Shown here: positions 17,203-25,374 of the stretch, piece by piece
How positions within the stretch are numbered: position 1 is the stretch's first letter
Layout: every line of letters starts with the position of its first letter
Source of the DNA: an uncultured Alphaproteobacteria bacterium
GTDB lineage: Bacteria > Pseudomonadota > Alphaproteobacteria > RF32 > CAG-239
Direction of reading: 5' to 3'
Assembly (NCBI GenBank): GCA_910584385.1
Contig: CAJUAK010000008.1
Span: 1 to 64,000 of the forward strand
DNA length: 64,000 nucleotides
Notes under the pieces: model-generated
Databases searched by the model: none
What the model was told of the DNA's origin: nothing
What the model saw: only the letters and a program-made list of their open reading frames with translations
Position numbers and translations under genes: made by a program

Positions 17203-18347
17203 AAAGACTATTGTTTATACTCGCGCTCCCTTTTCTTTTTACATCTTGCAAAAAGAAGGAAGAAACCGCGCCGGCGCCGGATTTGTCATTAACCCGGAGC
17301 TCTTATTCCGATTTAAAAAACTGGGATAATGATTATCAGGAAGAAGCCTTCCAAGCCTTTTTAGCCTCTTGCGGCAAAATAGAAAAAGAAAACAAGCCTT
17401 TTCTGCCCATTGCCGAAATAAAAGTTTCCACCCGGGATTATCAGAACCTTTGCCAAAAAGCTAAAAAAATCAAACCGCAAGATTTTAAAAAATTCATCGA
17501 ACAAAATTTCACGCCATGGCTGGTCAGCTGGAAAGGCAGTCCCGAGGGGAAGTTCACCTCTTATTATGAATCCGAGCTGCATGCATCAAAAACGCAATCC
17601 GAAAAATATAAATATCCCATTTACGGCCGCCCGGATAATCTGATTGAGGTAAACTTGCAGCAATTTGACAAGAATCTTCCCGCCAAAAGGCTGGTCGGAA
17701 AAGTCGAGGGAAACAGATTGGTTCCCTATGACACAAGGGAAGAGATTTATAATAAAGGCGCCCAAGCGCCGGTAATTCTTTGGGGCGATGACTATATCGA
17801 CATTTACATTATGCAGATTCAGGGTTCCGCCGTTGCAAAAATGGATGACGGCAGCCGGCAAAGGATAGCTTTTGCAGACACAAACGGCCGTGAATTTAAA
17901 GGCATCGGTTCTATTTTGCTGGAGCAAAAACTTCTTAAACCCGGAGAAGCATCAATGCTCGGCATAAAAAAATGGCTCAGAAAGCACCCTGATGCTGCCG
18001 CCCGGCACATGAACAAAAACCAGCGTTATGTCTTTCACCGCTTTAACGATGCAACAGGGCCAATCGGCGCACAAGGAGTAGCGCTGACCGCCGGAAGAAG
18101 CCTTGCCGTCGACAGGCAGTTTATACCGTTAGGCGCGCTTCTCTGGCTGGAAACATCCGGACCTAAAAAAGAAAACATCCATAAGCTCGTCATCGCCCAA
18201 GACATTGGCGGCGCGATTAAAGGCGCCGTCCGCGGAGACTATTTTTGGGGCAGCGGCGATGATGAAATTTTAGACCTTGCCGGACGCATGAATTCAACCG
18301 GGAAATATTATATTCTTTTACCCAACAGCCAGGAGGCCGCCCAATGA
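17199..18347 (+). CDS. mltA: Membrane-bound lytic murein transglycosylase A
   Basis: 382 residues. Lipoprotein signal with F-T-S before Cys17. The MltA domain carries F-T-S-Y-Y-E-S-E-L and I-L-W-G-D-D-Y-I-D-I-Y-I-M-Q-I-Q-G-S (about 190-206); the 3D domain near the C-terminus has A-Q-D-I-G-G-A-I-K-G and D-Y-F-W-G-S-G-D-D, including the catalytic Asp. It cleaves peptidoglycan glycan strands to anhydromuropeptides in the outer membrane; ampG, which imports them, is in the same window. Overlaps both neighbours by 4 nt. Confidence 0.93.
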   Translation: MKRLLFILALPFLFTSCKKKEETAPAPDLSLTRSSYSDLKNWDNDYQEEAFQAFLASCGKIEKENKPFLPIAEIKVSTRDYQNLCQKAKKIKPQDFKKFIEQNFTPWLVSWKGSPEGKFTSYYESELHASKTQSEKYKYPIYGRPDNLIEVNLQQFDKNLPAKRLVGKVEGNRLVPYDTREEIYNKGAQAPVILWGDDYIDIYIMQIQGSAVAKMDDGSRQRIAFADTNGREFKGIGSILLEQKLLKPGEASMLGIKKWLRKHPDAAARHMNKNQRYVFHRFNDATGPIGAQGVALTAGRSLAVDRQFIPLGALLWLETSGPKKENIHKLVIAQDIGGAIKGAVRGDYFWGSGDDEILDLAGRMNSTGKYYILLPNSQEAAQ

Positions 18348-18850
18348 GCAAAACACAAAAAAACCGAGCAGAAGTACTGGCATTCAACGCATTGCAAAAA
18401 GCCGTCGCCCAAGACAAGCTGCGCCTATATCTGGATTATGGCAAAATCAACCGCCCCTCTTCCCCTGTTTACAACCCTTGGGAAAATCTTTTGCCTATTT
18501 TGGTTCCCGTTCTTATCGGCTTGCTGTTGATTCTGTCCGTCGGCGTTATCTTCGGGCTTTCTTTCATCATTGCAATGATTCTGGTTTATAATTATTACTT
18601 CAGAAAAAAACAGGAACACAAAATCATCGAAAGGACAAAGGCCTATCTGACCAAAGATTTGGAGCAATGCAAAGAAATTTGGAAATTCGGCGGCCTGGTG
18701 CTCGTTAACGCTGATGACAAAAAACAAGGCTGCGTCTCCCCTGATGGAGATTGGAAGGACTTTGTGGTTTTAAATTTTTCAGATTTAATGCTGGATAAAC
18801 CTTCTGCGGCAGAAGAAGAAACAAAAGATGAACAGACAACCGCAGCCTGA
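18344..18850 (+). CDS. Small two-TM membrane protein of unknown function
   Basis: 168 residues with two adjacent hydrophobic helices (about 48-66 and 68-86) and a charged cytosolic C-terminal half ending E-E-E-T-K-D-E-Q. No family recognised. It overlaps mltA by 4 nt at its start and smr by 23 nt at its end, so it is translated within the same operon. Confidence 0.7.
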   Translation: MSKTQKNRAEVLAFNALQKAVAQDKLRLYLDYGKINRPSSPVYNPWENLLPILVPVLIGLLLILSVGVIFGLSFIIAMILVYNYYFRKKQEHKIIERTKAYLTKDLEQCKEIWKFGGLVLVNADDKKQGCVSPDGDWKDFVVLNFSDLMLDKPSAAEEETKDEQTTAA

Positions 18851-19364
18851 TGAAAAAGACCAAGAGCTCTGGCAGGAAGAACTGGCGCAGATAAAGCCGG
18901 CAAAACGCTCCGGGCACCTTTCCAAACCGCTGCCGGCAATCAAAGTCCGCCCGCATATCGCTTATGAAAAAATCAACAATTTGCAACCCGCAATCCTGAC
19001 AACGGAAAAAATGGCAGATATTGATAAAAACACCGCCCAGAAATTCAAGCAGGGCAAACTGCCGATTGAAGGGCGTTTAGACTTGCATGGCTATACTGAA
19101 AAAGCGGCATGGGAAGAAGTCAGCCATTTTATAAAAAAAGCATATCTGCAGCACAAGCGCTGCCTGCTTATCATTACCGGCAAGGGAAACCGGATTTATG
19201 AAAACGACGATATATTGGCCGCGCATGGCATTTTAAAAGAGCAATTGCCCCGCTGGCTGAACCATCCGGAACTGCGCCCCCTGATTCTGGCGAGCTGCCC
19301 GGCGCAACCCAAAGACGGCGGCAGCGGCGCTTTTTATATATTGCTGCGCCGGCAAAGGGCCTAG
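18828..19364 (+). CDS. Smr-domain protein
   Basis: 178 residues. The C-terminal Smr domain has the hallmark L-D-L-H-G-Y-T (about 84-90), L-I-I-T-G-K-G near 111, and a closing G-G-S-G-A-F-Y-I-L-L-R-R. Smr domains are associated with nucleic-acid nicking or binding (MutS2 C-terminus, and RNA-quality-control roles). The N-terminal half is low-complexity and basic. In alphaproteobacteria this gene regularly follows mltA, as here. Shares a CTAG stop tetranucleotide with the convergent lptG. Confidence 0.9.
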   Translation: MNRQPQPDEKDQELWQEELAQIKPAKRSGHLSKPLPAIKVRPHIAYEKINNLQPAILTTEKMADIDKNTAQKFKQGKLPIEGRLDLHGYTEKAAWEEVSHFIKKAYLQHKRCLLIITGKGNRIYENDDILAAHGILKEQLPRWLNHPELRPLILASCPAQPKDGGSGAFYILLRRQRA

Positions 19365-20467
19365 CCGTCTTCCAAATGCAATAAGACTGAAACGCTGATA
19401 AGGGAAACAACCGCTGTCGGCGTGAAGACAACCAAAGGCAAAGGAATCTGCCCATTGCTGCCTAAAGCATAAACCAGCTGCGACAAAAAATAAACCAGAA
19501 AGCCTGTCGTAATTCCGCCAACGATTAAAAACATAACGCCGCCCCGGCGGTTATTGGGGCGCAAAGCGAAAACGGCGGCCACCAAAACCATCGCGCATAA
19601 TAAAAACGGAGAAATCAACAGCGTCATATAACGCAATTTATGCTTTTGCGCAGAGAAGCCCGAACGTTCATAAAAAGAAATCGTGTCCGGCAGGCTCCAA
19701 AAAGAAATGGCCTCGGGCTTTACAAAATTTTCTTTAATCCGCTCCAGAGTCAATCCGGTTTTATAGCGGAGGCTGGAAAGCGTTTCCGTTGGCTTGCCGG
19801 GAACAAAAACATGCACGTCTTTCAAATCAAAATAGCCTTTTCCCAGCTCGGCGACATAGGCTTCCAAACGTTTTTCCTGCTGAGAACGCCGATCCATTTC
19901 AATAATCGTAACATCCCTTAAAAACAGCTTTTCATTTTCCTGGCGCGCGGATTTTGCCTGCAACACCAAAAAATTATCGGCATTAATCGCTTCCCTTATC
20001 CACAAACCGCGCTCAGAAAACAGAACGGCATCCGGATTCCGGGTGTCAAACTTATAATCAAGCTCTTCATAATAGGCATACATCCTTGCCGATATGGGAT
20101 TAACAATCGTGATATTAATGACCCCGATAAGAAAAGTCGCCAATAATATCGGGCATAAAAAGCCCCAAATAGAAACGCCTGCTGCGCGGATAATCACAAA
20201 TTCATTCAGTTTGCTCACTTTCCAAAAGGTAATCATCGCCGCAATCATCATAACAAAGGGGAAAACCATCTCTATGGTTTTAGGAAGCTTGGTAAATGCG
20301 AGCTGCAGCAGCAAAACCATTCCCACATCATCACGGCCGGAAGCTTTGCGCAGCAGTTCAATCATCTCAAACATAAACACAACGCCAAGCACCATCAATA
20401 AAACAAATAAAAAGTTCCACACCAGCTGGCGGATTAAATATCTTCCTAATATAGAATTCGGATTCAT
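19361..20467 (-). CDS. lptG: LPS export permease, LptG/LptF family (YjgP/YjgQ)
   Basis: 368 residues. Three N-terminal TM helices (about 13-33, 58-80, 98-120), a periplasmic beta-jellyroll-type region (about 140-270), and three C-terminal TMs (about 278-300, 310-328, 340-360). F-W-K-x-S-K-L-N-E-F-V-I-I-R-A-A-G-V-S is typical. LptF and LptG pair with LptB to extract LPS. Only one of the pair is present and I cannot firmly separate F from G; the partner must be elsewhere. GAGGA precedes the ATG. Confidence 0.85.
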   Translation of the reverse strand: MNPNSILGRYLIRQLVWNFLFVLLMVLGVVFMFEMIELLRKASGRDDVGMVLLLQLAFTKLPKTIEMVFPFVMMIAAMITFWKVSKLNEFVIIRAAGVSIWGFLCPILLATFLIGVINITIVNPISARMYAYYEELDYKFDTRNPDAVLFSERGLWIREAINADNFLVLQAKSARQENEKLFLRDVTIIEMDRRSQQEKRLEAYVAELGKGYFDLKDVHVFVPGKPTETLSSLRYKTGLTLERIKENFVKPEAISFWSLPDTISFYERSGFSAQKHKLRYMTLLISPFLLCAMVLVAAVFALRPNNRRGGVMFLIVGGITTGFLVYFLSQLVYALGSNGQIPLPLVVFTPTAVVSLISVSVLLHLEDG

Positions 20468-20525
20468 TAGTTTTCCTCAAAAATACAACATCTCAAGCTT
20501 AGAGAAAACCCTTCGGAAAATCAAG

Positions 20526-21452
20526 CTAAAACAAACCGGTTGATAAATATCTTTCCGCAGCGTCCGGCAAAATCACGACAATATTCTTGCGGGCAAATTC
20601 GGGACGTTTTCCGAGTTTGAGCGCCGCAGACAAGGCTGCCCCGGCAGAAATGCCCACCGGCAGCCCTTCCAACGCTGCCGCATCTTTAGCCGTTTGAACG
20701 GCTTCTTCATCCGTAATGTCAAAAATTTCGTTAACCAGCTCGGGGGAAAAAAATTTCGGAACAAAATTGGCACCAATTCCATAAATATGATGGACAGAAG
20801 GTTTGCCGCCTTTAAGCACGGGGCTGGAAGCCGGTTCCACCGCCGCCACAAACAAATCAGGATTACATGTTTTCAAAGCGGAAGCCACGCCGTTTAACGT
20901 GCCGCCTGTTCCCACGCCCATAACCACGGCATCCACATCTCCCCCGGTATCTTCTAAAATCTCAATGCTCGTATTAAGTTTGTGCGCTTCGGGATTTGCC
21001 TCATTCTCAAACTGGCGTAACAGGATAACATTCTTATTTTTTTCAGCCAGCATATCAACTTTTGCCAAAGCGCCCTTCATGCCGTCTTCGGCCGGCGTCA
21101 AAATAACATCCGCGCCCAAATGCCGCATGAGCAAAATTCTTTCCTTGGTCATATTCTCCGGCATGGCAATAACCAGCTTATAGCCCTTTGCCGCACAAAT
21201 AGCCGCCAGAGCAATTCCCGTATTGCCGCTTGTTGCCTCGACAAAGACGGTTTCCGGATTAATCAGCCCCGATGCCTCTGCTTTTTCAATCATTCGCAAG
21301 GCAACCCTGTCCTTTACGGAAAAAAGAGGATTATAAAACTCGCATTTTCCAAGGATTCTGGCTTTCACTTTATATTTTGCTGCCAATTTGTGCAATTCCA
21401 GCAAAGGCGTGTGCCCCACCATTTCCGTAACCGAATGATATATCTTTTTCAT
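20526..21452 (-). CDS. cysK: Cysteine synthase (O-acetylserine sulfhydrylase)
   Basis: 308 residues from ATG 21452, with GAGG 9 nt upstream (the longer TTG frame is not used). PLP lysine in S-V-K47-D-R; substrate loop T-S-G-N-T-G-I-A-L-A (about 74-83); phosphate loop G-V-G-T-G-G-T-L (about 175-182); G-I-S-A-G-A-A at about 263. It makes cysteine from O-acetylserine and sulfide. Positions 42-45 read P-L-F-S rather than the common P-x-x-S, still within fold type II. CysK versus CysM cannot be settled without alignment. Confidence 0.9.
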   Translation of the reverse strand: MKKIYHSVTEMVGHTPLLELHKLAAKYKVKARILGKCEFYNPLFSVKDRVALRMIEKAEASGLINPETVFVEATSGNTGIALAAICAAKGYKLVIAMPENMTKERILLMRHLGADVILTPAEDGMKGALAKVDMLAEKNKNVILLRQFENEANPEAHKLNTSIEILEDTGGDVDAVVMGVGTGGTLNGVASALKTCNPDLFVAAVEPASSPVLKGGKPSVHHIYGIGANFVPKFFSPELVNEIFDITDEEAVQTAKDAAALEGLPVGISAGAALSAALKLGKRPEFARKNIVVILPDAAERYLSTGLF

Positions 21453-21534
21453 GTTTATAAACCTCAATTAGCCTTTGAAATAACAATATCTCTGCATATA
21501 ATTAACACAAATTTATTAATCAATACATCAAAAA

Positions 21535-22098
21535 ATGAAAAATTTAATAAAAATAATTCTGCCCTGCCTTGCCTTTATGTCAGCCACTGCCCAGGGCGCA
21601 AGTTTGGATGAATTATACCGGGATTTGGTAAAATCAGATAACGACGGTTATTTGCCCATGTTTGTAAAAAACCGCCACGCACCTGAAAACCTGCTTGAAG
21701 CGCCAATGGAAATTCCGGCGGCCAAACCCGTCTCTCAAGCCACGCCGGGATTAGACCTCCGCCCGATAGATTTGGTTAATGAATATAAGGCCAGGGAAGC
21801 GGCACGCCTGCAAAACATCCGCGACTGGGAAAATGCGGTAAAAGCCGTCCAGCAAAACAGGGTAACGCCTGTGGAACTTAAAATAATAACCAGCCGCACA
21901 GAAAAAAAAGACCCCAAAGCCATAGAGATTTACGCATGGATGAACGCAAAAGGCGTTGGCGTCAAACAAGACTTAATCCAGGCTTTTCATTACTATATGG
22001 AAGCTGACCGGCTGAATGTGGCAGATGCGAAAAAGAACGCATCCCTTGTCTACCAGGCCATGAGCAAGGATCAGAGGGCATCATTATCGTCGCTGTAG
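21535..22098 (+). CDS. Secreted Sel1-like repeat protein
   Basis: 187 residues. Signal peptide 1-22 (T-A-Q-G-A before S-L-D). A Pro-rich middle is followed by one Sel1-like unit, A-I-E-I-Y-A-W-M-N-A-K-G-V-G-V then Q-A-F-H-Y-Y-M-E-A (about 128-155). Sel1 repeats mediate protein contacts, often in envelope biogenesis. Function not assigned. Divergent from cysK; its 3' end overlaps the convergent NUDIX gene by 28 nt. Confidence 0.7.
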   Translation: MKNLIKIILPCLAFMSATAQGASLDELYRDLVKSDNDGYLPMFVKNRHAPENLLEAPMEIPAAKPVSQATPGLDLRPIDLVNEYKAREAARLQNIRDWENAVKAVQQNRVTPVELKIITSRTEKKDPKAIEIYAWMNAKGVGVKQDLIQAFHYYMEADRLNVADAKKNASLVYQAMSKDQRASLSSL

Positions 22099-22583
22099 CC
22101 GAACAATTGCTTAAAAGCCTGCCAATGCGCATAATTGATTTTTACTTTTCCTGAAACAATATCCTGAAAAGAAACCCAAACCGCCAAGGAATTTTCAGGA
22201 GTTTTCCAACGTTCCCGCTCAACATCAAAACCATATTTGTCTGCATCATAAACAAAAAAGGTCTGATGGTAGATATAAAAAGTTCCATAAGGCTTTTCAT
22301 CATCGGCAAAATAAGGGATAACCTGTTCAAAGCATTGTTCGCTTTTATCAAGCATAAATTCTATCCCGGTTTCTTCATAAAGCTTCCGAAACAGGCAATC
22401 CCTGAAATTTTCGCCTCTCACAAGGCTGCCGCCGGGAAATTCGGGCGCTTTCTTCCCCAGAGGATAAGTCAGCAAAACTCGCGCATCCTTGATTAAAACG
22501 GCAAAATAGCCATATTTTTCAGCAGGCACGATGTCATCGGCATATCTTTTGCGCCCATACCTGTCATAAAAAATATCAGTCAT
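22071..22583 (-). CDS. NUDIX hydrolase with an altered Nudix box
   Basis: 170 residues from ATG 22583, which overlaps the gmk stop (ATGACTGA). The Nudix box, G-x5-E-x7-R-x-U-x-E-E-x-G-U, is present from about residue 51 (G-S-L-V-R-G-E ... R-K-L-Y-E-E-T-G-I). The residue after the Arg is Lys instead of the usual Glu; the two metal-binding Glu of the E-E pair remain. Substrate unknown (nucleoside diphosphate derivatives for the family). Probably co-translated with gmk and yicC. Confidence 0.82.
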   Translation of the reverse strand: MTDIFYDRYGRKRYADDIVPAEKYGYFAVLIKDARVLLTYPLGKKAPEFPGGSLVRGENFRDCLFRKLYEETGIEFMLDKSEQCFEQVIPYFADDEKPYGTFYIYHQTFFVYDADKYGFDVERERWKTPENSLAVWVSFQDIVSGKVKINYAHWQAFKQLFGYSDDNDAL

Positions 22584-23238
22584 CCTGCGCTTCCCGGACA
22601 AGTTCTTTAACAAAACCTTTCAGGCCCACCTGGCGAACCCTTTTCATCCTTTCTCCTGAAATAATTTTCTGGATTTTCAAAACCGTTTCTTCAATATTGA
22701 CATTAACAATCACATAATCAAACTCATCCCAATGGCTTATTTTATCCAAAATCAAATTCATCCTTTTTTCAATAAGCTCTTTAGAATCAGTTCCCCGGTT
22801 TTCCAGGCGGTGCCGCAATTCTTTGATGGAAGGGGGAAGGAGATAAATCGTAACCACGTCATCTTTGGCTTTTTCCTTCATCTGGCGTGCGCCGGCCCAA
22901 TCCATGTCAAACAAAACATCCTGCCCAACATTGATAAAACTGTCCACTTCGGAACGCAAAGTCCCGTATCTGTCGCCATATTGTGAATCGACAAATTCAT
23001 AAAAGGCATCCTGCGCCATAAATTCATTATACTGTTCATTGGTAACAAAATAATAGTCAACGCCTTCCTGTTCGCCCGGACGCGGCTTCCGGGTCGTAAC
23101 AGAAACAGAAAACTTAATATTGCTGTCCCGCTTAAGCAATTCTTTTGCAATCGTTCCCTTGCCTGTTCCGGAAGGGCCTTCAATGATAAACATCGCGCCC
23201 TTGCGTACCTTTTTCAAACGGTCAATAATATCTGTCAT
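22576..23238 (-). CDS. gmk: Guanylate kinase
   Basis: 220 residues from ATG 23238 with AGGAGAAAG upstream; longer frames lack support. P-loop E-G-P-S-G-T-G-K-G-T (about 19-28, note G-K-G where G-K-S is usual); T-T-R-x-P-R-P-G-E (about 49-57); D-Y-x-F-V and the lid R-G-T-D-S. It phosphorylates GMP to GDP. The C-terminus is slightly longer than the E. coli enzyme. Lies 10 nt after yicC, a common gene pair. Confidence 0.95.
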   Translation of the reverse strand: MTDIIDRLKKVRKGAMFIIEGPSGTGKGTIAKELLKRDSNIKFSVSVTTRKPRPGEQEGVDYYFVTNEQYNEFMAQDAFYEFVDSQYGDRYGTLRSEVDSFINVGQDVLFDMDWAGARQMKEKAKDDVVTIYLLPPSIKELRHRLENRGTDSKELIEKRMNLILDKISHWDEFDYVIVNVNIEETVLKIQKIISGERMKRVRQVGLKGFVKELVREAQDD

Positions 23239-23248
23239 TTTCTTTCTC

Positions 23249-24154
23249 CTATTCAATATTCTGCACTTGTTCCCGCAATTGTTCAATCAGGGCTTTTAAT
23301 TCCATGCCGCAATTCGTCAGCGCCACATCGCATGATTTCGAGCAAGTCGTATTGGCTTCCCGGTTAAGCTCCTGGCAAAGGAAATCCAATTTTCTCCCTA
23401 CCGTCTGTCCGCTTTCCAGCAAAGATAAGAAATTCTGGACATGCGCTTTTAGCCGGTCGACTTCTTCGCGAATATCCGCCCGGGTAACATAAAGCACAAG
23501 TTCCTGAGCGATTCTCTCTTCGCTGATTCCGCTGGCTGCGTCTTTCCATTCCGCCAGCTGCTTTTGCAATTTCTCCCGCATTAAAGAAGGTATTGTTTCC
23601 GCAATCTTTTCAACCTTCATGGTTAAGATATTTATTTTTCCGATAATATCAACCAACGCTTTGCTGATTTTAGCCCCTTCTTGTTCGCGAAAATCCAACA
23701 TTTCCCTGCATGCAAGCTCAAACTCTTCCGCCAGTTTGCCAGAAAGCTTTTGCAACAAATCTTCATCCCAATTTTCTAAAGGTTGTTCAATAACGCCAAA
23801 ACAGGAGAACAAAGCAGCCGGTTGCGGTTTAGAAAAAATATCGGGCTGCTTTTCATAAATTTCTGCAGATTTTTGCACCAGAGCCTGCAGCAAATTCTCA
23901 TTTATATGCGGCTGAGATTTATCAGATTCGCTTTTCAAATCCAAAAAGATGCTGATATTGCCTCGGTTAAAATATTTTGCGGCCTCATCTTTCAGAACTC
24001 TGGACAAGCCTTCTAAAACAGGCGGCAGTTTTATCTTAAAATCCAAAGATTTTCCGTTAACGCTCTTAATTTCCCAAAAACCTGAAAAATGGTTTTCTCC
24101 AATGCTGAAATCCAAATTTTTCCGGGCAAATCCGGTCATACTGCAGACAGGCAC
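23249..24154 (-). CDS. yicC: YicC family endoribonuclease
   Basis: 301 residues. I place the start at GTG 24154 because AAGGAGGA lies 4-5 nt upstream, inside a longer TTG frame. S-M-T-G-F-A-R at the N-terminus, W-E-I-K-S-V-N-G-K-S-L-D, and the C-terminal metal-binding region L-D-F-L-C-Q-E-L-N-R-E-A-N-T are family signatures. E. coli YicC is an RNase linked to small-RNA turnover. Neighbour gmk follows the conserved order. Confidence 0.92.
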   Translation of the reverse strand: MPVCSMTGFARKNLDFSIGENHFSGFWEIKSVNGKSLDFKIKLPPVLEGLSRVLKDEAAKYFNRGNISIFLDLKSESDKSQPHINENLLQALVQKSAEIYEKQPDIFSKPQPAALFSCFGVIEQPLENWDEDLLQKLSGKLAEEFELACREMLDFREQEGAKISKALVDIIGKINILTMKVEKIAETIPSLMREKLQKQLAEWKDAASGISEERIAQELVLYVTRADIREEVDRLKAHVQNFLSLLESGQTVGRKLDFLCQELNREANTTCSKSCDVALTNCGMELKALIEQLREQVQNIE

Positions 24155-24226
24155 ATAATCCTCCTTGAACAATTTTTGATAATTATATAAGTTAAAGATT
24201 AAAAATGACTTACCGGAGAAATTTAT

Positions 24227-25000
24227 ATGACATCCAAATATAAAAACGTTTTGATTACCGGCGCCACCAGCGGCATCGGAGAAGCCCTTGCCTTATATTA
24301 CGCCGAACACGGCGCGGCAAACCTGTTCATCTGCGGAAGGAACAGCCAGCGCCTGGAAGAAGTACGCAAAAAATGTGAGAAGTTTGGCTGCCGGACACTT
24401 GGGCAGATTTTGGATGTAACAGACCGCCAAGCCATAAAATTATGGCTTCAAAACTGCAATAAAATTGCACCTTTGCAATTGGTCTTTGCAAACGCCGGCG
24501 TCGCCACGCTGGAAGAAACGCCGGAAAATATCTACAATACCTTTAACATCAATCTTTTCGGAGTTTTAAACACTGTCCTTCCCGCCCTGGAACTCTTCCA
24601 AGAAACAAGAAAAGAGGATGCCGGCATTCCGCTTTCTATTGCCATCACAAGTTCCATCGCGGGATATCACGGGCTTCCGACCTGCCCGTCCTACTCCGGA
24701 AGCAAAGCCGGCGTCAAAGCCTGGGGCGAAGGGCTGCGCGGAATGTTCAGAAAAGAAAAAATCAACATCAGCGTCATTTGCCCCGGATTTGTCCGCAGCC
24801 GGATAACAGATAAAAACACATGTCCCATGCCCTTTTTTATGGAAGCCGAAAAAGCCGCCAAAATCATTGCATCCCGACTGGAAAAAAACTTAGGCCTCAT
24901 TGCTTTTCCCTGGCAGATTCGTTTTGTTTCCTGGCTAATGTCTGCCCTTCCGAACCGAATCAGCAGTTTTATTTATAACCGGCTGCCGCACAAGGTATAA
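24227..25000 (+). CDS. Short-chain dehydrogenase/reductase
   Basis: 257 residues. Cofactor motif T-G-A-T-S-G-I-G (about 11-18), N-A-G at about 89-91, catalytic Ser in I-T-S-S-I-A-G-Y, and Y-S-G-S-K (Tyr-x3-Lys, about 152-156). The C-terminus has a hydrophobic region that may touch membrane. Classical SDR; substrate not predictable. ACCGGAGAAA precedes the ATG. Confidence 0.9.
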   Translation: MTSKYKNVLITGATSGIGEALALYYAEHGAANLFICGRNSQRLEEVRKKCEKFGCRTLGQILDVTDRQAIKLWLQNCNKIAPLQLVFANAGVATLEETPENIYNTFNINLFGVLNTVLPALELFQETRKEDAGIPLSIAITSSIAGYHGLPTCPSYSGSKAGVKAWGEGLRGMFRKEKINISVICPGFVRSRITDKNTCPMPFFMEAEKAAKIIASRLEKNLGLIAFPWQIRFVSWLMSALPNRISSFIYNRLPHKV

Positions 25001-25004
25001 AAAA

Positions 25005-25024
25005 AGAGCCGGCAAGCCGGCTCT
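25005..25024. terminator. Bidirectional terminator between convergent genes
   Basis: Perfect 9-bp stem AGAGCCGGC / GCCGGCTCT with a 2-nt loop, flanked by A run on the left and weak T/A on the right. It lies 4-5 nt from the stops of both the SDR gene and the small membrane gene, so it can serve both. Confidence 0.75.
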
Positions 25025-25028
25025 AAAA

Positions 25029-25319
25029 TTAGAAATAGAGTTCTAACAAGTCTATAAGCCTTTTTGCTCTGGCTCTGTTCTTATGCGCAGCATAAGCCGT
25101 CAGGATGACAATGGCAGAAACGGCCAAAATGCCCAGAACATTTAAACACTCGACCACAGCCAGCAGCCCGCAGGCACAGCCAATGACAAGCAGTCCATGC
25201 AATCCCCAAACGACAACCACCTTCCAGCTGAATTTCATCAAAGGCGCGATAAGGCCGATTAAAGCGCTGAGCCACAACAGCATAAAGCTCAGCAAAAAGG
25301 TTAAAAGAATAGTTTTCAT
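25029..25319 (-). CDS. Small membrane protein
   Basis: 96 residues, three hydrophobic helices (about 5-27, 31-50, 55-77), ending in a basic and Leu-rich tail. No family recognised. No SD is visible before the ATG. It sits between convergent SDR and ampG without an obvious partner. Confidence 0.6.
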   Translation of the reverse strand: MKTILLTFLLSFMLLWLSALIGLIAPLMKFSWKVVVVWGLHGLLVIGCACGLLAVVECLNVLGILAVSAIVILTAYAAHKNRARAKRLIDLLELYF

Positions 25320-25374
25320 ATAATTTATATTTAATTGGTTTCTGCCTTAGAGTATATAAGCTGCACAAATAAAT

